NCBI GenBank assembly: GCA_017745295.1
Contig: JAGHZR010000008.1
Span: 149,110 to 213,109 of the forward strand
Source of the DNA: Novosphingobium sp.
Lineage (GTDB): Bacteria; Pseudomonadota; Alphaproteobacteria; Sphingomonadales; Sphingomonadaceae
Direction: 5' to 3'
Length of the DNA: 64,000 bases
Made by a program: the position numbers and the translations under genes
Notes under the pieces: generated by a model
The model's input: the letters and a program-made list of their open reading frames with translations, nothing else
Told to the model about the DNA's origin: nothing
The model's database searches: none
Shown: positions 35,583 through 43,928 of the stretch, in pieces
Position numbering within the stretch: the first letter of the stretch is position 1
How the letters are laid out: the number at the start of each line of letters is the position of its first letter

Positions 35583-35924
35583 GCACTCTCCTTGGCTCGA
35601 AGGAGGCGGCACGATGACCGATGATCGCGGCAGAGGCCAGCCCCTATCGCCCGCTCGATGGCCGAGACTGCGCCAGTGCATACGAATTTGTCGTTGGGAA
35701 ACGTTGCCTTACAAAACTTATCGCCTTGCCCGCGCAAGCAGTGCCTCCGCGCAAGGTCGCGGGTTTCGATAAAAATCTCGGTATTTCAAGACCTCTCGAT
35801 CGATCCCGGATCGCTTTCCGTGGCCTGCGGTTCTCCCTTACGTATAATTACGAATGGCGTTGAAAGCGATCTGTTAACTATCCGGGCCTATCGGGCCTAA
35901 GGGGTTAAACGGGGTTCTTTCGAA
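35583..35924. other. 342-bp divergent region
   Basis: Between the TPR gene (minus) and the diguanylate cyclase (plus). No gene supported; AT-richer from 35770 onward, likely holding both promoters. A duplicated GGGCCTA lies just before the cyclase start. Confidence 0.55.
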
Positions 35925-36692
35925 ATGAAAAGCCAGGGCTTGCGCAGTGTCGCTGCCGGGACGGGGCTGTCGGTGGCGGCGACCCTGCTGTTGCTGCAAC
36001 TGGCGGCGTTCCTGCCCGGCTTCGCGATGCCGGTGCAATTGCTGGTGCTCGGCGTGGTGGTGGCGCTGGCCGTCTCGGCGCCGGTCTGCATCGTGCTGAT
36101 GCGCCAGCAGCTCAGGATCGCGGCGCTCCATGGCGAACTGGCCCAGGCGTTCAAGCGGCTCGAACGCACGTCCCGCGTCGACGGCATGACCGGGCTGATC
36201 AACCGCGATGTCTTCATCGAAATGACGCGCGACGTCATGGCGGATCGCGACGGCTGGCTGATCGTGGCGGACGTGGACCATTTCAAGCAGATCAACGACG
36301 ATTTCGGCCACGGCGTGGGCGACCGTGTGCTGGTCGCGATCGGCAATACCATCCAGCACAACTTGCGCGCCGGAGACTTGTGCGGGCGGCTCGGCGGCGA
36401 GGAGTTCGGCCTGTTTCTTCATGCCCGCAGCAGCCGCGAGGCCCATGCCGCCGCCGAGCGCCTGCGCCGCGCGGTGGAGCAGCTGGCCGTCTCGACATTC
36501 GCCGGGGGCGAGGTCGCGCCTACGCTTAGCCTCGGCGTGGCGGCGACGCGGGGGCTGTCGCTGCCGGAGGCGATGCGGCGGGCCGACGAGGCGCTCTACG
36601 ATGCCAAGCGACAGGGGCGGAACCGCACGGTCTCCGCTGCCGATCCGGCCGCCGACAATCATCTGCGGCTGGTGACTTCCGGAAAAGCCTGA
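35925..36692 (+). CDS. membrane-anchored GGDEF diguanylate cyclase
   Basis: 255 residues. Two N-terminal hydrophobic segments (GTGLSVAATLLLLQLAAFL and LLVLGVVVALAVSAPVCIVL) anchor a short signalling helix (QLRIAALHGELAQAFKRLER) and a complete GGDEF domain starting SRVDGMTGLINRDVF. The active site is GGEEF in RLGGEEFGLF; DVDHFKQINDDFGHGVGD is intact, so c-di-GMP synthesis is expected. A canonical RxxD inhibitory site is present as RAGD just before the motif. Ends at a bidirectional terminator shared with the next gene. Confidence 0.93.
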   Translation: MKSQGLRSVAAGTGLSVAATLLLLQLAAFLPGFAMPVQLLVLGVVVALAVSAPVCIVLMRQQLRIAALHGELAQAFKRLERTSRVDGMTGLINRDVFIEMTRDVMADRDGWLIVADVDHFKQINDDFGHGVGDRVLVAIGNTIQHNLRAGDLCGRLGGEEFGLFLHARSSREAHAAAERLRRAVEQLAVSTFAGGEVAPTLSLGVAATRGLSLPEAMRRADEALYDAKRQGRNRTVSAADPAADNHLRLVTSGKA

Positions 36693-36700
36693 CGACAAAG

Positions 36701-36738
36701 AAAACGGCGCGCCATGGAAGGATGGCGCGCCGTTTTTT
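36701..36738. terminator. bidirectional rho-independent terminator
   Basis: AAAACGGCGCGCCAT, 6-nt loop, ATGGCGCGCCGTTTTTT: perfect 11-bp GC stem with A-run and T-run, between convergent GGDEF and glycine-zipper genes. Confidence 0.93.
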
Positions 36739-36760
36739 CGTCCTGTCGCGGTTCAGCGCC

Positions 36761-37153
36761 TCAGCGGCACTTCACTTCGCCGCGATCGATCTCCCGACCC
36801 AGCAGGCCGCCGGCGACGCCGCCGATGATCGCGCCGAGGGTCTGGTCGCCGCGACCGGCGATCGTGTGGCCGGCCAGAGCCCCGGCTCCGGCGCCGATGA
36901 TCAGGCCGGTGGTGCCGTTGTCGCGCTTGCAATAGTAGCGCCCGTCGTTGCCGCGCCAGACGCGGTCGTTGCGGCCGAGGCGGCGGGGTTCGCGATAGCG
37001 GCCGCGATTGTCGTAACGGTTGCTTTCGTACCGGTCCCGGTCGTAGCGGCCGTGGTTGTCATGACGGTCGCGGCGCCAGTCCTGGGCGGCTGCGGGGGTG
37101 GCAAGCGGGAGAACCAGGGCGGCCATGGCAAATGCCAAAAGGGTCTTTTTCAT
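36761..37153 (-). CDS. glycine zipper 2TM domain protein (paralogue)
   Basis: 130-residue exported protein: signal peptide KKTLLAFAMAALVLPLATPAAA, an Arg/Tyr/Asp repeat-like segment (HGRYDRDRYESNRYDNRGRY), VWRGNDGRYYCKRDNGTTG, then glycine zippers LIIGAGAGALAGHTIAGRG and GAIIGGVAGGLLGREIDRG. Paralogue of 34428-34757 with an added RYD-rich spacer. Ends at the bidirectional terminator. ATG at 37153. Confidence 0.88.
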   Translation of the reverse strand: MKKTLLAFAMAALVLPLATPAAAQDWRRDRHDNHGRYDRDRYESNRYDNRGRYREPRRLGRNDRVWRGNDGRYYCKRDNGTTGLIIGAGAGALAGHTIAGRGDQTLGAIIGGVAGGLLGREIDRGEVKCR

Positions 37154-37317
37154 CGCGGTGTCCTTCCTGAGAACCTGTTTTCGTGACGGCATAACGAACC
37201 GAATGCGCCCTTGCTCCACAACCGCGAATGAACCACGGGAAATACCCTGGAAGCCGCATGTCGCCTCGACGTCGCAACCGTGCAAAAATAGCGCCAAATG
37301 ATGGGAATTGAAAGGGA

Positions 37318-38172
37318 ATGCGGATCATGACACTCGATCTTGTCGACGTCTTCGGCTCCGGCCCGCTGACCGGGAATCCGTTGGCGGTCGTGCATGGAGG
37401 CGAGGATCTGGATGCAGCGACCATGCTGCGGATCACGCGCTGGCTGGGCTTTTCGGAGACCACGTTCCTGCTGCCGCCGACCGACCCTGCGGCCGACTAC
37501 CGGGTGCGGATCTTCTATCCGGCGGGCGAACTGCCATTCGCCGGGCATCCGACGCTGGGCAGCGCCCATGCCTGGCTGGCGGCGGGCGGCACGCCGAAGG
37601 CACCCGGCACGATTGTGCAGGAATGCGGCATCGGTCTTGTCGATGTGCGACAGGAGCAGGACATGCTGGCCTTCCGGGCGCCGGACTTGCGCCGCTCCGG
37701 GCCGCTCGACGCGGCGGATCGGGCCGAGACGATCCGCCTCTGCGGCGTGGAGGAGAGTGAGGTGATCGCAGCGGTCCATGCCGCCAACGGTCCCGGCTGG
37801 AAGCTGCTGCATCTCGCATCCGCCGAGGCGGTCCTCGCCGCCGAACCGGCCCCGCGCGCGCCGCTGCATACCGATGTGGCGCTGCTGGGACCCTGCGCCC
37901 CCGGCTCACCGGCGCAGTTCGAAGTGCGCGCCTTCTTCGCCGACCCGGCGGGCCGCATGGTGGAAGACCCGGTGACGGGCAGCCTCAATGCGGCAGTGGC
38001 GCAATATCTCTTTGCCGAAGGGCTGGCTCGGGAAAGCTATGTCGCGGCGCAGGGGCGCAAGGTCGGCGCGGACGGGCTGGTCCACTGCCGACGGGAGGCC
38101 GACGGTTCGATCTGGGTCGCGGGCCGGGTCGAGACGGTCTCGACAGGCGGGGCGCTGCCGGGATCGTTCTGA
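37318..38172 (+). CDS. PhzF family isomerase-like protein
   Basis: 284 residues, PhzF/diaminopimelate-epimerase-like fold. Family marks: DVFGSGPLTGNPLAVV at the N-terminus, the active-site Glu in SETTFLLPP, VRIFYPAGELPFAGHPTLGSAHAW, and EDPVTGSLNAAVAQYL near 215. Proteins of this family act on phenazine precursors only in phenazine producers; elsewhere the substrate is unknown, and no phz genes are seen here. Two Met codons (37318 and 37327) are possible starts. Confidence 0.9.
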   Translation: MRIMTLDLVDVFGSGPLTGNPLAVVHGGEDLDAATMLRITRWLGFSETTFLLPPTDPAADYRVRIFYPAGELPFAGHPTLGSAHAWLAAGGTPKAPGTIVQECGIGLVDVRQEQDMLAFRAPDLRRSGPLDAADRAETIRLCGVEESEVIAAVHAANGPGWKLLHLASAEAVLAAEPAPRAPLHTDVALLGPCAPGSPAQFEVRAFFADPAGRMVEDPVTGSLNAAVAQYLFAEGLARESYVAAQGRKVGADGLVHCRREADGSIWVAGRVETVSTGGALPGSF

Positions 38173-38181
38173 TCCCGCGCC

Positions 38182-39348
38182 TCAGCCCGGCTTTTTGGGC
38201 AGGGCGATTTCCGCGTTGCCAGTGCACATCGTCTTGCCGTTCTGGTTGGTCATCAGGTGCTTGACGTGGATGAGATGGCGGCCATCCGCGTCCACCGATC
38301 TCCCGGTGACTTCGGCGGTCTGGATCGTCACGTCGCCGGTCAGCGCCGGGCCGCGGTAATGGGCGATGGAATGGACGACCATGCCGTGCTCACCCGCCCA
38401 GCCCGAGAGAAAGTCCGTGACCCATGAGCCCATCGAGGCGCCGTAGCCGTAGCCGCGCGGCATGCCGATGCGGCGCGCGTACTTGGGGAACAGGTGCCCG
38501 CGCGAGGGGCCGTAATAGGCGCCGTCGGTAAGGGACGGGTTCACCCGCATCATGTCGGGATCGTTCTCGTACCCGGCCATCTCGCGGGTGAAGCCCAGCG
38601 CTTCGAGGTCGTTCTTGCGCAAGTCCATCGTCCCCCAAGTGTTGACGATATAGGCGCGCCACTCGGTGGCGAAGCTGGCGATCGAGTGCGGTCCGAACAC
38701 ACGCTCGGGAAGCTGGTCGCCCACGGCCACGTCATCCCACCAGCGTTCCTTGTGGCCAAGGTCGTGGAGCATCTGCACCCAGGCGAACTTGCGGTCTTCC
38801 AGCGCGGCGATTGCCTCGTCGGTCCATTCCGGTTCGTCGAACTCCTCGGCCTTGACGGAATCGCCGCCGGCATGGGCGAGGTAGCGGATCGCGGTGGAGC
38901 GCTGCTTCGCGATCGGCTCGCCGTTCTGGTTCGCGTAATTGTTGTCGCCGCGCTGGAAGCAGGTGGGGCCGAAGCCGGTTTCCTTCACTGTATAGTCGAA
39001 CGGGATGCGGGTGTTCGTCACCACGTCGCCTGCCTCGATGCGCGGGCCATGGAACCACCACTCGTCGCCGCCGAAAAGCAGGTGCGAGTTCGGGATGCAG
39101 CCGACGCAGGCGGGCGCGGCGCCGTGGCCGTCGTCGGTGGCGATGGCGAAGCTATGCGGGGCGACGAGACGGCCCCAGCGGCTCTTCTCGAACGTAGCCG
39201 GGTCGAAATGCAGCAGGTTGGCGTAATGCATGGCATGGACCCAGCGCCGGATGTCGTTGTTGGCGACGGGTTCGCGCAAGGGCGAGAAGTCCATGGTCTT
39301 GCCGAGGTATTGGTCGATATCGGTGAAGTCGATCGTTGCGGTGGTCAT
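38182..39348 (-). CDS. MaoC-like dehydratase, double hot-dog (FAS1-like N-domain)
   Basis: 388 residues from ATG 39348 (MTTATIDFTDIDQYLGK); the open frame further upstream overlaps the neighbour. The N-half contains HFDPATFEKSRWGRLVAPHSF and GGDEWWFHGPRIEAGDVV, like FAS1-type dehydratase N-domains; the C-half GAYYGPSRGHLFPKYARRIGM, SMGSWVTDFLSGWAG and YRGPALTGDVTI matches MaoC acyl-dehydratases. Acts on acyl-CoA thioesters; related proteins occur in steroid/terpenoid side-chain breakdown. Lies 38 bp downstream of a DDN-type oxidoreductase gene, probably co-transcribed. Confidence 0.82.
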   Translation of the reverse strand: MTTATIDFTDIDQYLGKTMDFSPLREPVANNDIRRWVHAMHYANLLHFDPATFEKSRWGRLVAPHSFAIATDDGHGAAPACVGCIPNSHLLFGGDEWWFHGPRIEAGDVVTNTRIPFDYTVKETGFGPTCFQRGDNNYANQNGEPIAKQRSTAIRYLAHAGGDSVKAEEFDEPEWTDEAIAALEDRKFAWVQMLHDLGHKERWWDDVAVGDQLPERVFGPHSIASFATEWRAYIVNTWGTMDLRKNDLEALGFTREMAGYENDPDMMRVNPSLTDGAYYGPSRGHLFPKYARRIGMPRGYGYGASMGSWVTDFLSGWAGEHGMVVHSIAHYRGPALTGDVTIQTAEVTGRSVDADGRHLIHVKHLMTNQNGKTMCTGNAEIALPKKPG

Positions 39349-39386
39349 CGCCTGAAACGTCCTGAAAGGGGGAAGGCCGGAAAAGG

Positions 39387-39902
39387 TCAGGTGGTGCGGA
39401 TGCCGGTGGCGTCCTCGGCCCTGAACACCGGGATTTCCGTGTCGGGCTTCATCAGCACCAGCGGCAGCACCCGTTCGGTCGAGGTCTGATAGGCGGCGTA
39501 GAAGGGGTGGCAGTCGATGAAGAAGTCCCAGACTTTCTGCCGTTCCGCGCCCTCGGGTTCCCGCCAGTTGCCCTTGAAGGCCTGGGTGGCGATCTGGAAT
39601 TCCACCTCGGGATTGTCGATGAGGTTGAGATACCATTGCGGATGGGTGTCGGCGCCGCCCTTGGAACCGCAGATCGCCACTTCGCCTCCGATATCGGCGT
39701 AGCAGAGCGGGGTGATGAAGACCTTGCCGCTCTTGCGCCCGGTATATTTGACGAGGCAATGCGTTGCGAACCTCCGCCCGCCGACGGGCGTGATGTCCAT
39801 GATGTGGCCCTGCGCACCGCCGGATCCGAGGTACATGTCGCGATGCTCGGTAATCCAGTCGCGCCGGACGGCACTGATCGCCGCTGCCGTTTCGTCGCTC
39901 AT
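39387..39902 (-). CDS. nitroreductase/quinone-reductase family, deazaflavin-dependent type (DDN-like)
   Basis: 171 residues. KYTGRKSGKVFITPLCY, VAICGSKGGADTHPQWYLNL and NPEVEFQIATQAFKGNWREP follow the pattern of the DDN family (TIGR00026-type), known from actinobacteria as F420-dependent nitroreductases. In sphingomonads F420 is not expected, so cofactor may be FMN or another. Pairs with the MaoC-like gene downstream; the two likely act in one catabolic step set. ATG at 39902 with AGGAGAGGGAAC upstream. Confidence 0.85.
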   Translation of the reverse strand: MSDETAAAISAVRRDWITEHRDMYLGSGGAQGHIMDITPVGGRRFATHCLVKYTGRKSGKVFITPLCYADIGGEVAICGSKGGADTHPQWYLNLIDNPEVEFQIATQAFKGNWREPEGAERQKVWDFFIDCHPFYAAYQTSTERVLPLVLMKPDTEIPVFRAEDATGIRTT

Positions 39903-39988
39903 GACGCGTTCCCTCTCCTGATGTCGGCGGGAGGATCGCGAATGGCGCAGCCGGGGTCCAGCGGTGATGGACCGGCAGCGGCAGGTAT

Positions 39989-40015
39989 CACCGGGGCGTA
40001 GTTCTCGCCCCGGTG
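39989..40015. terminator. hairpin after the REC-GGDEF-EAL gene
   Basis: CACCGGGGCG, 7-nt loop, CGCCCCGGTG: perfect 10-bp stem just past the stop codon of the minus-strand gene; no T-run. Confidence 0.6.
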
Positions 40016-40022
40016 GCCAGGG

Positions 40023-41789
40023 TCAGGCGTTGACCTGGCGGATCAGCGGCGCCTGATTGCGCCAGGAGTCCATCCAGTCGAGCACGTCGTCATAGGGCAT
40101 CGGCCTGCAAATGCCGTAGCCTTGCCCCGCATTGCAGCCCAGCGAGACCAGCAGTTCCTGCGTTTCCGGATTCTCGACACCCTCAGCCACCAGCGGGATG
40201 CCGAGGCTTTCGCAGAGCACCACGAGGCTGTTGACCAGCGACTGGTCGAAGCGGCTCTCGGTGAAGCGCGAGATAAACGAGCGGTCGATCTTGATCTCGC
40301 TGATCGCGAAGTCGCGCAAGTAGCCGAACGAGGTGAAGCCCGCGCCGAAATCGTCGATGGAGAGCGGGATCCGGTGCTCGTGCAGCCGTTCGATCACCCG
40401 CTTGGCCTGCGAGGGATTGGTGATGAGCGCGGTCTCGGTGAGTTCCAGCGTCACTCGTTCGGGGGCGATGCGGTGGCATTCGATCAGTTCGACCACGCTG
40501 TCCACGAATGTCGGCCGTTCCAGCATGCGGGCCGAGACGTTGATGGCGATGGCGGCGCCGTCCACCTGGTCCTGGATGCGCGCGAACTGGGCGAGCACGG
40601 TGTCGAGGCACTGGTTGGTGAAGGTTTCCAGCAAGGGCGACTGCTCGACCGTGCGGATGAGCTGGTCGGCGGGGATATTGCCGCTGCGCGGATGGCGCCA
40701 GCGCACCAGCGCCTCGAAACCGAGCACCCGCCCGTCGCGCAAGTCCACCTTGGGCTGCCAGTGCCATTCGAGCGCATCGTGGGCGATGGCCTGGTCGATT
40801 TCCTCCAGCATGTCCTTGGGATCGAAGGCGGGGGCGGAGGGGAGGTTGTCGCGACTGGTCACGAGCTTGTCGAGCCCGCGCTTGGCCGCATACATCGCAT
40901 CGTCGGCGGCGGAGAGCAGCCCGGTCGGCGCATAGCCGCGCTGCGGGCACATGGCGATGCCGATCGAGGCGCCGACGTGGAGGATGCGGTTCTCGTGGAC
41001 GATCGGCTGCTCGATCACCCGCGCCAGCTTGCCTGCGAGGCCGGTCGCGGTCTCGCTGTCCGGCACGTCCTGAAGCAGCAGCGCGAACTCGTCGCCGCCG
41101 AGCCGGGCCACGGTATCGACCTCGCGCAAGTGGCCGCGTAGCCGCCGGGCGACGGTGGTCAGCACGACATCGCCCGCGGCATGGCCGAAGCTGTCGTTGA
41201 TCTCCTTGAAGCGGTCGAGGTCGATCATCATCACCGCAAAGGAATTGCCGTTGCGGCGGGCGCGGGCGCAGGCCTGGCCGAGGCGGTCGAACAGCAGGGT
41301 GCGGTTGGGCAGGTCGGTCAGCGGATCGTGGAGGCTGCGGTGGGTCAGTTCTTCTTCGGTGCGGCGCAGGTCCTGCCGGTACTTGCGCCAGGCGATGCCT
41401 TCCTCGACCGAGGCGGCGACCCGCTCGGGCGAGAGCGCGCGCTTGGTCAGGTACTCGGTCATTCCCGCCTTGATCGAATCCGCCGCGACCTGCTCGTCGG
41501 CATTGCCGGTGACGGCGACGATCGGGCAGTCCTGATCGACTTCGGCGCGGATCGTCGGCACCAGATCGCGCCCGTCGCCGTCGGAGAGGCCGAAGTCGAG
41601 GAAGACGATATCGAGCGCCGGTTCGGCATGGCGGATGATCTGGAGCGCTTCGGCCTGCGAACTGGCCTCGATCACGTTGATCGCGCGCGGGCCGCGCTGG
41701 AGCATGCGGATCAGACGTTCCCGGTCGACATCGTCGTCGTCCACCACGAGGGCCTGGATTTCCGTCTTGCCTTTGTAGTTGTAATCCAT
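40023..41789 (-). CDS. response regulator with GGDEF and EAL output domains
   Basis: 588 residues controlling c-di-GMP. REC domain (1-130) with acidic pocket DDDD at 17-20 and phosphoacceptor D65 in FLDFGLSDG; GGDEF domain from THRSLHDPLTDLPNRTLLFD, active site RLGGDEFALLL; EAL domain from about residue 330 with FEALVRWRHP, NVSARM, LELTETALI, DDFGAGFTSFGYL, IKIDRSFI and EGVENPETQ. All catalytic residues of both output domains appear intact. It is the last gene in a kinase-REC-REC/GGDEF/EAL cassette and probably the output arm of that system. Confidence 0.94.
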   Translation of the reverse strand: MDYNYKGKTEIQALVVDDDDVDRERLIRMLQRGPRAINVIEASSQAEALQIIRHAEPALDIVFLDFGLSDGDGRDLVPTIRAEVDQDCPIVAVTGNADEQVAADSIKAGMTEYLTKRALSPERVAASVEEGIAWRKYRQDLRRTEEELTHRSLHDPLTDLPNRTLLFDRLGQACARARRNGNSFAVMMIDLDRFKEINDSFGHAAGDVVLTTVARRLRGHLREVDTVARLGGDEFALLLQDVPDSETATGLAGKLARVIEQPIVHENRILHVGASIGIAMCPQRGYAPTGLLSAADDAMYAAKRGLDKLVTSRDNLPSAPAFDPKDMLEEIDQAIAHDALEWHWQPKVDLRDGRVLGFEALVRWRHPRSGNIPADQLIRTVEQSPLLETFTNQCLDTVLAQFARIQDQVDGAAIAINVSARMLERPTFVDSVVELIECHRIAPERVTLELTETALITNPSQAKRVIERLHEHRIPLSIDDFGAGFTSFGYLRDFAISEIKIDRSFISRFTESRFDQSLVNSLVVLCESLGIPLVAEGVENPETQELLVSLGCNAGQGYGICRPMPYDDVLDWMDSWRNQAPLIRQVNA

Positions 41790-41820
41790 CGTCTCGACTT
41801 CCTCGACTGACAGGCTGGGA

Positions 41821-42276
41821 TCACGGATGCGCGATCGCGGGCAGGTTCTGGGTGGTGGCGTACTTGGTGATGAACTGGGCGAGCTGGGCGAACTGCGGGC
41901 CGACCGCCGACTTCACCATGTATCCGGCGACATGTTCGTCGTAGGCGCGCGAGCGGTCCTGATCGCGCGAGCTGGTGCTGAGGATGAACACGACCGTCCG
42001 CTTCAGCTCGGCGTCGGCGCGCAGTTCCTCCAGGAACTGGAAACCGTCCATGTTCGGCATGTTGAGGTCGAGCAGGACGATCACCGGGGTGGCGACCTGC
42101 TTGCCGGGGTGCCGCCCGCGCAGGATGTCCAGCGCCTCGCGACCGTCTCCGGCGGTCTGGCTGCGGCAGGGGACACCGTGGCGCCGGAAGCTGCGCAGCA
42201 CGCCTTCGAGGGCGACGTCGTCGTCGTCCACCACCAGCACGGTATAGTCGAACAGGGCGGTTTCGCCGTCAGTCAT
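41821..42276 (-). CDS. single-domain response regulator
   Basis: 151 residues, receiver domain only, of the Rcp1/phytochrome-partner type. Acidic pocket VVDDDD at 15-20, phosphoacceptor D70 in VLLDLNMPNMDG, conserved Thr/Ser in ILSTSSRDQD, and Lys in GYMVKSAVGPQF. No output domain, so it likely acts by phosphorelay or protein binding. Its start overlaps the end of the histidine kinase gene by 8 bp, so the pair is translationally coupled. The gene downstream encodes REC-GGDEF-EAL. Confidence 0.93.
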   Translation of the reverse strand: MTDGETALFDYTVLVVDDDDVALEGVLRSFRRHGVPCRSQTAGDGREALDILRGRHPGKQVATPVIVLLDLNMPNMDGFQFLEELRADAELKRTVVFILSTSSRDQDRSRAYDEHVAGYMVKSAVGPQFAQLAQFITKYATTQNLPAIAHP

Positions 42277-43726
42277 CCTCGTTCTCCTTCAACAGGATGC
42301 GGGGCCAGTGGATTTCGAACGAGGCGCCGCCGAGCGGGCCGGGCGACTGCACCGTCACCATGCCGCCGTGGGCGTTGATCATCCGGCGGGTGAAGGCGAG
42401 GCCGACGCCGTCGCCGCTGGTGCCGGGCGAGGCGCGGTGGAACAGCTTGAAGATGCGGTCCTCGTTGCCGGGCGTCACGCCCTTGCCGTCGTCGTCGACG
42501 GTGAAGACCGAGAAGCGCCCTTCCTCGCGCATGGCGACGCGAATGCGGCCCGATCGCCCGCCGTGGTGCTTCACCGCATTGCCGATGAGATTGCGCAGCG
42601 AAGTCGCCAGTGGCGCGCGGGGGGCGGTGATATCGCCGCCCCGGATGTCGATCTCGACCGCGAAACTGTCGGGGACGAGGGCGAGGCTCAGCGCCTCGTC
42701 GACGAGATCGGCGGGGGAGAGCGTCTCGGTATGGCGGTCGCGCACCCCGGCGCGCGCATAATCGAGCAGATCGTCGATCATCTGCTCGGCGCGGGCGATG
42801 CGCAGGGCGATGCGGTCGAAATTGTGCTGCACGTCCTCGGTAAGCTCGACCCCGCTCAGGTCCTCGCGGATCCAGGTCACGAGATCGGCGATACCCCGCA
42901 GCGGCGAGCGCAAGTCGTGGCTGGCGACGTAGGTGAATTCCTCAAGCTGCGCATTGGTCTGCTGGAGCGCGGTCTCGCCCCGCTTGCGTGAGGAAATGTC
43001 GCTGACGATCGCCATGAACATCGGCTGCGCACCGTTTTCGAGCCGCGTCAGCGCGATCTCGACGGGGATTTCCTGGCCGGAGCGGTGAAGCCCGGTGAGG
43101 TCGCGGCCCGATCCCATCATCCGCGAACTCGGGGCGGCGACGTAGCCTTCGACATGCTGGAGATGGCCCTCGCGATATCGCGGCGGCAGCAGCATCTCCA
43201 GCGGCTGGCCGACCAGCTCCTCGCGCGGGTAGCCGAACTCGGCGGCGAGGGCGGAGTTGACCTGGACGATGCGCTGGCGGGTATCGACGACGAGGGCGCC
43301 GAGCGGCAGGTTCTCGAAAATCTGGCTGAAGCGCTTTTCGGCGACGGTCTGCCGCGTCAGGCTCTGGAACCAGAGGATCGCGCGCTTGTCGAACTCGCCG
43401 GGGGAGGAGGTCAGCGTCAGTTCGACGGTCTGCTCGATGCCTTCCAGCGCCCTGATCGTCACCACGCGGGTCCAGGAGGGGCGGGCTTCCGCCGGAGCGG
43501 CGAAGAACACTTCCAGCATCTGCTGCAGAAGCTCGGCATCGCTTTGCGAAAGCCAGACGAAGGCGAGAGTGAGGCGCAGGGCGGCCGGATCCGGTTCTCC
43601 CAGCAGCGCGGCCAGTGCCGGGTTCGCCCAGGAGATCACGCCCGCCTGATCGATGATCATCGCGCCGATCGGGGCATGGGTCAGGGCGACATGGACATCG
43701 GCCTGGTTCTGAAGCGCTACCGTCAC
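42269..43726 (-). CDS. PAS-domain hybrid-free sensor histidine kinase
   Basis: 485 residues from GTG at 43726 with GGGAG upstream. Two PAS domains (about 10-125: PIGAMIIDQAGVISWANPAL; about 130-250: LPLGALVVDTRQRIVQVNSA, with a PAC-like YREGHLQHVEGY), then HisKA with the phospho-His near residue 270 in VASHDLRSPLRG, and HATPase with NLIGNAVKHHG, DDDGKGVTP and GVGLAFTRRMI. No membrane segments: a cytoplasmic sensor, sensing domain PAS, ligand unknown. Phytochrome-like kinase core architecture. Overlaps its response regulator. Confidence 0.93.
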   Translation of the reverse strand: MTVALQNQADVHVALTHAPIGAMIIDQAGVISWANPALAALLGEPDPAALRLTLAFVWLSQSDAELLQQMLEVFFAAPAEARPSWTRVVTIRALEGIEQTVELTLTSSPGEFDKRAILWFQSLTRQTVAEKRFSQIFENLPLGALVVDTRQRIVQVNSALAAEFGYPREELVGQPLEMLLPPRYREGHLQHVEGYVAAPSSRMMGSGRDLTGLHRSGQEIPVEIALTRLENGAQPMFMAIVSDISSRKRGETALQQTNAQLEEFTYVASHDLRSPLRGIADLVTWIREDLSGVELTEDVQHNFDRIALRIARAEQMIDDLLDYARAGVRDRHTETLSPADLVDEALSLALVPDSFAVEIDIRGGDITAPRAPLATSLRNLIGNAVKHHGGRSGRIRVAMREEGRFSVFTVDDDGKGVTPGNEDRIFKLFHRASPGTSGDGVGLAFTRRMINAHGGMVTVQSPGPLGGASFEIHWPRILLKENEDD

Positions 43727-43928
43727 GACAACTCCCTTCGCAGCGTAAGGACCGCCCCCCGAAACGGGAGGCGGCGTTACTGTGCGACCGGGAAGTCGTG
43801 CGCATTCATGAGCGACGCGGCGATCGGCCTTCCGCGCTCAGGTCTAGGGGGCAGCCGTTTGCGCCTGACGAAGGAGGCTTTCCGGTTTTGTCCTTAGTTC
43901 AAGATCATTTCGGGCGGGAATCGCGCCT

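Noticed and set aside
36722..37186. Plus-strand open frame opposite the second glycine-zipper gene
   Set aside because: It is Val/Ala-rich antisense translation of a clear signal-peptide gene and starts inside a terminator.
37318..38172. Phenazine biosynthesis
   Set aside because: Only a PhzF-family protein is present; no phzABCDEG genes are nearby and the family is widespread with other roles.
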